Positions 20,580 to 29,581 of a stretch of DNA of 29,581 bases are shown here, piece after piece (the stretch's first letter is position 1; every line of letters starts with the position of its first letter). This stretch comes from Haplosporangium gracile (Eukaryota > Mortierellomycota > Mortierellomycetes > Mortierellales > Mortierellaceae). The translations under genes were made by a program, and so were the position numbers. The stretch is from NCBI GenBank assembly GCA_015499985.1, contig JAAAUF010000518.1:1-29581 (forward strand). Reading direction: 5' to 3'. A model generated the notes under the pieces. The model saw nothing but the letters and a program-made list of their open reading frames with translations. It was not told where the DNA came from and made no database searches.

Positions 20580-20587
20580 TATTTATA
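20580..20587 (-). promoter_or_regulatory. TATA box of the first subtilase
   Basis: TATTTATA on the plus strand reads TATAAATA on the minus strand, about 195 bases upstream of the ATG at 20385. Between it and the start lies a leader that is almost pure pyrimidine on the coding strand (20415-20520), including a GT/CA run at 20517-20530. Confidence 0.55.
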
Positions 20588-23500
20588 CTCGACTGAGGAA
20601 GTAATGAAAATAAGGGTAAGGGCCGTATTGCATTCACACGAAGAAGAATGGGCGCGAATGAACAACGAGTTTTGGTTGGTGGTGCCTGAACAGCAAAGGG
20701 CAAGAGAGAGAGTTTTCATTGCTGGATGCGATCGAGTCGAGGGAAGGGAAGGGAGCTGTCGTCCCAATGGACTCTTTCATGTCTGTTTTGCTCAAAATTG
20801 CTCTCACCTGTGAATGAGCAAGGGGAGAGGGGGGAAGAAGGAAGACAGGTGTTCTATCCTGTTCTTCCAACGGTCGACACATTCAGGACTGTGCATACTA
20901 TACTGTAGACGCTACCCGTTGCCTGTCCCTGGGACGGATAAACGAAAAGAAAAAAGGGCATCAAGGAAGGAGATGAGCGCACAAAAAACACAAGACCCGA
21001 AGACAGCTGCAGTGGTTGTTTGTGCCACCAGCCATGTAAAAAAAAAAAAAATCAAGAAGTTTTACTCAAAGCGAAAAAGGGCCTGGATGCCATTCGTCGT
21101 TCTCTTTGTTCAAAGCTCAAGTAAACAAATAATAAAACTCTGCTTTTTGCCCTTGGGATTCCATTTTCCCTCTCGGCCTTGAAAGGGTGTGTCTTCTTTT
21201 CTTGAGAGCACTTTCCTCGGTTGTGTGAAAGTGAGATGTACTATGCTGTAGTCTTCTACTATACACACACTCTGCCGAGGTGTTTGTCCAGCAAGGAGGC
21301 ATGTGTACCTGGGCCTCTTTCAACCAATCGAATGACCGGAAACCCTATCTGGACCTGAAGGGCGTTCAAGGGAAAAGACAAATATCGGTCGAAGGGACAT
21401 TCATTGAGCAAGGGACCATTTCCTCTGAGAGGGGAGAGGGCTCACACCATCCAACAGGATTCATTCCAGCAACTTTTCCTCATGACTCCTAATAACGTCC
21501 TAGTGCGCTGAAAATAACAACAACAATGCCTCAAGAAAACAATTCAAAAGTAATGAAAAAGGGGGGATCGATCGGGTAACCCACACAATCTATGAGTGTA
21601 ATTATGTTGGACATAATAATAAGTTTTCTTGAAAGGGTGGCATCATAAGCATGAATAGTCTAGGGTATTTTTGCCTGGAAATGCACCGATCTTTGAACTT
21701 TGAGAACCTCATTATTCCATGTCCCTCGCTTTATTTTTTTCTTCCTTTCTCTCCCGTCGTCTCTGTATCACATTCTCGTGCTAATAAAGCTTCCAGTCTT
21801 TTTTTTGTCTCGCGTCCAGCATCAAGTGTAGAACACAGGGATGACTTTTAATGGATAAGTGCAGTAGTTACGATGCAATCCTACAGTCTTCCATAAAAAA
21901 CTATTCTGCTGTCCAGACCCGCATCCGTGGATATTTTTGACAGTACAGTTCAGACAATGGCTTTATCCATGGCGTTTTTTATTATACTGTTGTGGCTCTC
22001 GACCATAGTGACATGGTGATACGTTGTGTCGCAGCAAAAGAGTACTCAAGAATTAAGATGGGGGCTCACACTCATGTCCTGTCTGCATTCGTAAACACCA
22101 CTTTGCATTCGTCATTCGTCTCATAAAAATTTATTTTTTCTCTTCTTGGCTGCGAATCTCATTCCTTTCTCTGTTGCCATTTGACAGCAAGCACAAACGA
22201 CCAGCAACAGCCAGAGCATCGACAGCAGTGGATGCGGCAACGGCGGCGGGGGAAACGCACAAGCAGTTGAGTAATTCCGTCATGCTGTCGAATTGCCGGC
22301 CTGTCTTTCTTTTTTCATTATTTTGCTACTCCATCTTGGCGTCTGCTGTTATTGATTTCTGCCAGCCCAACCCCACACAGACATAGACAGAGAACTTTCG
22401 AAAGTGAACTGCAAGGGTCACTTCGTTTTCATTCTGCATCCAAACGACTATTACTTCAATACACAAAAAACAAACGCAAACAAACAAACAGACAAACCAA
22501 ACAAACTAAAAACAAACAAGAGCACTTGGACAACAAAATCATTAACAATATCAACGCAGCAGAACATAAACAATGAAGAGGGTTGACCCAACAAAGCCAG
22601 CAGAATAAAGAAAGAAGAGACTCTGTTCATCTCCTCAAGTTACCCCATTTCTTCTACTGACCCTCCTGTTTCGACAGACAAATAGTCTGTTATTCTTGAG
22701 ACCAACGAGCAAACAGAAGTCTACTTGTATGTCTGCCTTATTTTATGGTTCCAAACTTTGTTGTTTCTTCTTTGTTGGAATAAGCATATCCTTCATTAAC
22801 CTTGCTTGACATTCTACATCCATCTATCGCGCAGCCCTTCACTTGCGCCGCCTCAACCCACTCCTTCCCCACTTCTTGAACCCTTTCTTTCTCATCTACT
22901 TTGTCTTTTTTTACCCCAAACATACATGGTTAACAAGCAAGTACAACCTGCCACATCACAAGAAACATATCTTGCTTTCTCGGCATTCATATATCCCATT
23001 CGTTTCGTTGCAAGTAGTTACATACCAGGGAATTCGCGAAGCATACTCCAATGCCATCTTATGGGCCTAATTCAGTTCATTCAACTCAATTAAGCTAGAA
23101 AGCGAGTACGGGCAGAGATGTACATGAACATATACGATACATAAATATCGAGGTACGTATGGCCGAACGTTCGAAAATGGGTACAGGTACGGAAGGAGAC
23201 ACTCGGCCTTTCTTCCCTCTTCAAACCTGTTCTTGGTTCTTCGTTCTTCGCCTCCACTTGGCCTTGAAGGCACGACACTCAGCAAAGAATACTAAGGACA
23301 CTGCGAGTATCTGGTATGCGGTTCCCTCTTCAAAGTATGAACCGTCCCTATTGGAAGACAGACTCGCCAGCCCACTCGGATTAAGGATCATGATGATTGG
23401 CTACCTAAAACCGTTAGTGTCTGTGAGCAAGGACGAATCTCCTCGACAAGGGTCTATCTTTTCTCAAGGTCATGACTAACTCAGGCACACTGCCTTGAGT

Positions 23501-24020
23501 GTTTGTAAGAGGGGGCGAGCTCAGTAGAAGTTAGTGAAAATAGTACATTGCTCATTTTGTGTAGTATGTGTTTTCACGCAGGGTCGAGAGTCGAGGTCAG
23601 TGGGGGCGCGGTGGAAGATTCGTTGGTGAGGCTGTAACGCGGCTGTGGAATTCGTCCTCATTCCAATCTTCTCTTTATTAGACCTGCCTGTAAACAAGTT
23701 AACAAGGCAGTAATGCTAATGCTCCCTTCTTCTGGATAAACTACGAGGTTGCGAACAATAAAGAAAAGTATGAACAGTCAACTGAAAAGGTAGGTTCTCT
23801 GAAAAGGGCTTGTTTACACCGCACCATTCACTACCACACAACAACAACAGTTCTTTTGTTTTCTCAAGAGTAGAATACATGAAAGAGAGTTGATGAGTGT
23901 CATGTCATTTGTCTGTTGCGTTGTTTAAGTGAGTGCTCTCAACAAAAACATCTTTTCTCGGCTCAACTCAACTCTCATTTTCTCAACTCCCTCAGCCTAC
24001 TCTTTTTGGTCATTATCTCC

Positions 24021-24043
24021 CTCTCTCTCTCTCTCTCTCTCTT
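24021..24043. repeat. CT dinucleotide microsatellite
   Basis: About eleven CT units in the gene-empty interval, followed by TTCATCTCC. No coding context is seen. Confidence 0.85.
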
Positions 24044-25498
24044 TCATCTCCTTTAACGAGATACAAATGCTCCCACGAATGGCACTACTTTTTCCCAGGT
24101 TTATTGTCTGCAAGCGCAGGGTACTTAGACTCAAGTAGCCCCATCATTTTCGTCGCTCATCTGTATTTTTTTTTTTGTTGTTGTGGAATTCCAGCTTTGA
24201 ACAATGAGCGATGTGTCATCTTAAGCAACAGAGCTTTGGATATGCATCAATAAATGCAGCTAGGTGGGAATATGCCAGATGTGCAGCCTCTAGACCCTTA
24301 TTATTGTTATTATCGTCACAAAATGTCATGGTTAACAATGAGTGGAAACAAGGATTCGCGTGTAATGTAAAGGATAAAAAAAAAAGGGGGCAACGACTCC
24401 TTCTTTGTCACCCTTCTTCTCATATCTCTTTTTTTTTTTTGAGTCTCATCACTCTCGTCCAATCAGGCCGGTCCATGGTCTCGCGATCGTAAGATTCCTT
24501 CTTAGATACAACCCTTTTTTACCCATTGTCACTAAAACAAAGCGACGATCGTTTTTCCACCTTAGCTGATTCTCACAATGAATACTAATAAAAGTAGCGT
24601 GAGCAATGGGGTGAAGCTGACAACAACAACGAAAAAGGGGGGGGGGAGGGGATGGGGGCAAGAGGAGAAACTCGCCATCGTTCATCCGGTCATCGTCATC
24701 GTCTTAGGACTCCGACTCGCTTTCGATTGAGCTGCTCCTCTCTTCCTTCTCTCTTTATGGTCGATCTTTTCTCCTTCCATCGCCTACACTTGTGCACTAT
24801 CTCATAAATACTGTAGCTGGAGTGAAACTGCGCAGAAATAAACACTCCCCATAGCGACCCTTACATACCTGTTCGCTCTCCCTGCTCTCGAAAAACACCC
24901 GTTTTCTGGATGTCTGAGACGCAATCGGAAGTTCAGTCTCGTTGAAAAGGAGATAAGAAAAACGGCACAAACAGAGTAGGGATGGGTGGAATACTTTGTC
25001 TCTTCTACATGCATACCTGTCGGATCTTCCCCGTTTTATATCTGCATGGCGCTCCATTGCTGCTCCAGCCTACATTTACATGTGCGTCACATTTTTCTCC
25101 CCTCCCTTCTCCTCCTCCAGTAACAGGAGTTGTATTACGAGTTGAGAAAGTAAATCACAATCGAGGGTAAGGAATAGTCGGTCTTTGAAACCCGATAATT
25201 GCGCCAGGCAAGGCAATGCAAGGCCGACCGGGATATATGGCGTAAAACGATTGAGGTTGTTGTGCCTTGAAGTCTCGGCAGTCGCAGTGAAGTACCTATT
25301 TCTTTGCAAGCACGCGATTCACTCCCTCCCTTTTTTTTTTTTGAGAAGGAAGATGCGAGGAGATCGAAAAGGAAAGTGGTTGACACGGCAAGTGACCCAT
25401 TTCTTTTTGTTCTAGCGATTTAAAGTCCTTGTCGTGAAGCTTATTGTTTGAGAACAACATGCGCAAAATTGACAGGAAACAAAGAACAAGTTCTTCTC

Positions 25499-25504
25499 TT
25501 TATT
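25499..25504 (-). terminator. Poly(A) signal AATAAA of the second subtilase
   Basis: TTTATT on the plus strand reads AATAAA on the minus strand, 83 bases after the stop codon that ends at 25587. Confidence 0.5.
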
Positions 25505-25586
25505 TTGGGAGGGGGATCGTAACAGAATGTAAAAAAAGGTAAATACCTTATAGATAAATAATAGATACAAGAGAGACTAACACTGC

Positions 25587-28500
25587 TTACAGACTGATAA
25601 CCATGGCCAAGGACATCAGAGCACTCGTCATGGCAACAGCTCCGAGACTTGCAAGGGACGATACGGCAGCACCCGAGCCGGCGGCGCCATTGTCGGTCAA
25701 TTCGGGGAGAGGAGGACCGTTGGTCTTGACCGACAAAGATCCCAGCTTGTAGACCTCAAAGTCATCAGGGTATTTGCCCTTTGTGAGCTTTTTCTGGGCC
25801 GCGACGACAATATTATACGTGCCCGAGGGGACGATCTGGTGGGCTGTTGTGGTCGCGTTTTCGACCAGGTAAATCTCGCCCTCCCAATCAAAGCCCGAAA
25901 CTTCCTTCTCGTTCGTCTCCTCGTCAAGGTTCATCTGACGACCAGACGTTCCGAACGCAGGGCCTTTTGAGGGACTGCTCATGAATCCTGCAAACTGGTT
26001 CTTCTCGGTGTATACTCGAATGGTCAGATCGGGTGTATGCGAGCCAAGGCGAGTCAAGACCACTGGGACTACGGTGGCGTTGAAGCGAGTCAGGTCAAAG
26101 ACCGTGTTGCGGGGGATAGAGACCAAGGACCGGCCAGAGGCGCTCACCATCGTTAGCGCTGGGTATCCAGAGGCAGTATCCATCATGGGCACCTGCCTGA
26201 CATCGCCCTTCATGCCTGTGTAAGGGACATGGAGTGCGATCGCACCTGCTGTTGCTGGAGTTGCCACCACAAATCCAGAGTACAGTGGGAACTGGGAGGC
26301 ATCTCCTGACGATGGCTCGGTAAAGGTCAAGGTCACTGTGGCAGACTGGCCGGCCGCGATCTGAATCTGGTTCGATCCAAAGCTGACGGTGGCCTGGTCC
26401 TTGGAGACCAAGGGTTTACCCTGGGGGAAGGGGTCGCCGGCGATGTAGTAAAAGTTGAGGGTGTCGGCAGCAACATGAGAAAGGGTATAGGTCTCTGCAG
26501 CTGTTCCTGAATTGGTGATGGTAATGTCGGCTGTTCGTTTAAAGTTGACGGTGTCCAGGAGGTCAATGTGGTCGGGAGTAATAGATGAAGTAGTCCGGAT
26601 GGCGTTGAGGACATTGATCAATCCTGCTCCTTGCTTGAGAGCTGAATCCACGATCACCGAGCCAGGACCGCGGCTGAATGTGGCCGTGTTCTTGAAGACC
26701 CTGCGGATGTCGGCTCCCAGAGGCTTGGCAAGCTTAGACTCCATATACAAAGCGTTGGCTCCGACAACATAAGGAGTTGCCATGGAGGTGCCCGACAAGA
26801 TGCTGTATCCACCTTCGGCAATAGGGTAGGCAGACAGAATCTTTCCACCAGGTGCTCCGACATCGGGCTTGGATCGAAGCTCGCCATCTAGACCATACGA
26901 CGAGAAACTCGAAGGTCCGCCACCGTCGGGATTGGGGAACTCGCTCGTTGCGGCTCCGCCCCAAACAAAGGCTCCTGCAGGATTGGTCTTCCAGGCTGCG
27001 ATCAACGCCAGACCGGATGCATAGTCGACTCCAGCAATGGGGAAGGCGGGTGTGCCGACAAAGCCGACAAAGTCTCCTTGCAGCGCCTGAACCAAGAAGC
27101 CGACTGCACCGGCAGCCTGGAAGCTGGCCTGGCGAATTTTTGAATCGCACTCTCCGGGTGAGTACTTGACAAGTGCATATTTGCCCTTGAGGTCGAGTCC
27201 CGAGTAAAAGGCCGGGTTACATCCACTGGACAGAGATCCGTCGAGGGTCGACAAGATAGGGATGATTCCAGTGTTGACTCCAATACCAGGCCCGAAAATG
27301 AGCGAGGATTGGTAGGGGTAGTTGACGCCGGCATAGGTGAAGTAGTTGTAGGTTGCGTATGCGCCATCGAAGGAGGCGACGGAGGTGGTGCTATCGCCCA
27401 GACCCAGGTCAGAGACCATCCAGACGCCGTCGGAGCCCTCGTTCCCTGCTGCAGAAATGACGACCATGCCATTGGCGGTCAAGGTCTCTGCCAGTTTAGC
27501 CTCGGGCCCGTCCCTGTAGGCCGATCCACCGCCGAGCGACATGTTGATAATCTAGAATGGGGGCATGGAGCGGATGTATATTTAGTTTTTGTCAAATTGT
27601 TTTGTTGTTGCTTTACTGGGAGTCGATCACTGTCATTTGTTGCACAACAACAAAAAGTGGAGCAGAGTTGCAGGTTATCGACTTTTGGAGCATCGCCGCT
27701 GCTGGGTTGCGTGCGTTTGGCGACACAGTAATAAAAATAAAGAATAAGCAGAGGTGAACGAGGAAGCGGAAGCGGGGAAGGGGAGTACAACAACAGCAGC
27801 AGCAGAGTAGGACAATTATGACAGGAAAGGGAGGACATCGATGGAATGATGATGAGGGTCAAAACTTACATTCATGCCATCCTTGTAGGCCATCTCCATT
27901 GCTGACAACAAGACCTCGGTCGTGGTGACTCCAGCCTTGCCGATGACCTTGTAGATGCCAAAACTGACTCCAGGAGCTACACCGACCCACGGTGTAATTG
28001 GTCGAGGGACAATAGTCGGGGAGAGGGCGTTGCCACCGATGATACCGGCCACATGGGTTCCATGTCCATGTCTGTCCATTGGGTCTGGCCCTGGCACGGG
28101 CTTCCTCTCGCCGGTGTAGGCATCGCCCACAAAGTCCCATCCTTTGATAAACCGACAGGTTGGAGAGTTGACTGCAAAGCAGCCGTTGGTGGCCGGAGGG
28201 ATAGCAAAGACGGGATGGGTATAATCCACGCCCGAGTCGAGGACGCCGACTTTGATCCCTGCGCCCGTGAGGTTGAAGGAGTCATGAAGGACGTTGACAC
28301 CGGTCGAGTTATGGTTTGAGACTGCGGCCGCCTGGATGACGCCGTCTGCAAAGGGCTCAATGGGGTTGATGGGTTCGCGGATATGGGGCAGGGAGTAGGT
28401 AGTGACGGGCCAAACATTCTTGACGCCAGCCAAGGTAGCCAGGTGCTCGCCGCTGTGTTCGTCCGAGCGGAGGGTGATGGCGGCTCCGTTGAAGATCTCG

Positions 28501-28709
28501 TACTCCCTGTGGACATTGACCTCAATTTGACGACGCTTGAGTGCGATGGCAAAGTGGGAGTGGGAGTGGTCGTCGTCGTACTCGACAATAAACGACCGGC
28601 GGACGAGCTGCTGGGAGTTGGAGGGGGTTGGGGTGTGCAGCCTTCCGGCCGAGACGACCGTTGTTGCCGCCAGCAGTGCCGAGACAATTAGCGTGGCCTT
28701 CATTGTCAT
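25587..28709 (-). CDS. Subtilisin-like serine protease (S8) with GPI-like tail
   Basis: Second extracellular endopeptidase, paralogous to the one at 17637-20385. Exons 28709-27870 and 27551-25587 give 934 aa; the 318-bp intron sits at the paralogue's position. Two ATGs open the frame. The second (28703, 932 aa) is more likely: its context ACAATGAAG is identical to that of the paralogue and MKATLIVSAL aligns with MKITAILSAL. From the first ATG: signal peptide about 1-21, I9 propeptide about 38-105, catalytic Asp158 (VLDSGVDY), His216 (HGHGTHVAG), oxyanion Asn317 (AAGNEG) and Ser536 (SGTSMATPY). A PA-type insert lies between Asn and Ser. Unlike the paralogue it carries about 40 extra C-terminal residues: a small-residue stretch (NGAAGSGAA) and a hydrophobic end (SALMSLAMVISL), the pattern of a GPI signal, so it may be held at the membrane or wall. 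Triad intact. Codon bias is weaker than in the paralogue. Confidence 0.94.
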
Positions 28710-29581
28710 CGGTCTGTTGGGGTCGAGTTGTCGAGTAGGATAGGGGAGAGGAGGGAGGAGACGGTTAAGGGAGGAGGATGAAGTGATTGTCTACTAGTAT
28801 GTGTGTGTGTGGGTGTCTGCTGTTCAATTGATCGTAACAAGGGAAGAAGAGGGTATAGAATCGAGAGAGCAGTGAAGAGAAGGAGTACCGAATAAAGAGA
28901 GAAGGAAGGAAGGAAGGAAGGAAGGGAGGGAGGGAGGGTGGGCGAGTAAAGAGGGACGAGGAAGGAGGGGGTATAATGGCAGAGGGAGGCAGGGTATGAA
29001 TGATAATGAGGGTGTGGGTGGGTGAAAGAAAGAAATAAAAGAAGAGGGGAAGGAGAAAGAAAATGTTGAAAGCTGCCTTATTAAGATAAATAACAAAAGA
29101 TGTGAGCCCCTGTCTGTGTCTACCTCTGCTCTAACTGCTCGGTTGGTTAGTCGGTACATAAGTAAGAATGCAAACGGCCAAAAAAATCATTTCCCCGGAA
29201 ACAAGCAGAAGCTCAGGGTCGATATCAGCCAGTCGGTTGGCTGCAAGTTGCTTAAGAAAAGAAATAGTCCAACATGACAGACAGACAAACAGCAGGCACA
29301 AAGAGTAAGCAGAACATAATAGCAGCGAGGCATCTTCGTTTTTTTAACTTACTGTCAGACAGTCAGCCAGTCAGTCAGTTGGATCCCTCTCTCCCATCGC
29401 TTCCCAGGGGACACAGCAAGAGGGAGAGAGATAGTCAGTTAGTCAAAAGTAAAAAAGCGAAAAAGGGGGCTAGAGGCGGTGCCTGAAAAAAATAAAAGGT
29501 CTATTTTCGGGTAAGGGAGGGCCATCTTTTCTCCAGGTAATTAAAAACACACACATACACACAGATACATACGCAACCGTC
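28710..29581. other. Purine-rich upstream region of the second subtilase
   Basis: No gene is seen. Relative to the minus-strand gene this is the promoter and leader: pyrimidine-rich on the coding strand from about 28735 to 29060. It holds a TG run (28800-28811) and a GAAG/GGGA repeat (28901-28938). No clear TATA box was found. The far end (29275-29420) has several CAGT/GACA-like short repeats. Confidence 0.6.
28901..28938. repeat. GAAG / GGGA tetranucleotide microsatellite
   Basis: About six GAAG units pass into about four GGGA units. It lies roughly 200 bases upstream of the second subtilase start and is CTTC/TCCC on that gene's coding strand. Confidence 0.85.

Larger units (their letters stand above)
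20588..25586. other. 5-kb interval between the subtilases without a recognisable gene
   Basis: No open frame here exceeds about 125 codons and none resembles a known family. Splice-like signals do not join frames into a credible protein. I see no tRNA or rRNA pattern and no terminal inverted repeats of a transposon. Contents are A/T-rich runs, a CAAA-type run near 22450-22520, and a CT microsatellite at 24021-24043. The left part is the promoter of the first subtilase; the right end carries the 3' region of the second. The longest moderately complex frame is 23159-23479 (+, 106 codons), which I do not recognise and would not call a gene on present evidence. Confidence 0.6.

Noticed and set aside
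22450..22520. CAAA/CAAAC-rich stretch considered as the A-rich tail of a retroelement
   Set aside because: No coding remnant of a reverse transcriptase and no target-site duplication is visible nearby.
23150..23190. GTTCGAAA near 23168 considered as a tRNA T-loop
   Set aside because: The flanking bases do not pair as a T stem, and no D-arm, anticodon stem or acceptor stem can be drawn.
23159..23479. 106-codon plus-strand frame in the gene-empty interval
   Set aside because: A frame of this length is not surprising in 5 kb, it matches no family I know, and no promoter or splice context supports it.

Overview
The window looks like nuclear chromosomal DNA of a filamentous, early-diverging fungus, most likely Mucoromycota/Mortierellomycotina. 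This is inferred from gene style, not from a database match. All seven protein genes are split by short GT-AG introns (94-318 bp, mostly 94-152), with CTRAC-like branch points in many of them. Intergenic DNA is full of pyrimidine/purine runs and microsatellites. The products are typical of a fungus: a GPI-type chitin deacetylase, secreted subtilases, the Pol II phosphatase Ssu72 and a Gln-rich regulatory-looking protein. I saw no transposon, tRNA, rRNA or CRISPR array.

Layout. 1-4177: no supportable gene; homopolymers, CT-rich tracts and small minisatellites. 4178-7545 (+): four-exon gene for a roughly 975-residue Ser/Gln-rich protein of unknown function with a 21-Gln run and six RRx[S/T] kinase motifs. 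7688-9019 (-): two-exon chitin deacetylase, convergent with the previous gene and with opposed poly(A) hexamers only 14 bp apart. 9020-11843: about 2.8 kb without a recognisable gene. 11844-14365 (+): eight-exon MFS transporter of the SLC17/anion-cation symporter type with a very long central loop. 14469-16118 (+): five-exon membrane-anchored short-chain dehydrogenase (SDR16C/RDH10 type), only 103 bp downstream. 16354-17351 (+): four-exon Ssu72 CTD phosphatase. 17637-20385 (-): two-exon secreted subtilase. 20386-25586: about 5.2 kb without a recognisable gene. 25587-28709 (-): second, paralogous subtilase with the same intron position and an added GPI-like tail. 28710-29581: its purine-rich (on +) upstream region.

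How they work together. Three genes (chitin deacetylase and two subtilases) build or remodel the cell wall and extracellular space, and their leaders are all pyrimidine-rich on the coding strand. The plus-strand block SLC17 - SDR - Ssu72 is a run of tightly packed same-strand genes with very short 3' regions; I see no functional link among the three. The two subtilases are a dispersed tandem duplicate separated by the 5.2-kb interval. No unmistakably new system is visible. The most interesting items are the enlarged SLC17-type transporter with an ATGA-overlapping minimal uORF, the kinase-site-studded polyQ protein with a stop-free 102-bp intron, and the differential anchoring of the two subtilases.
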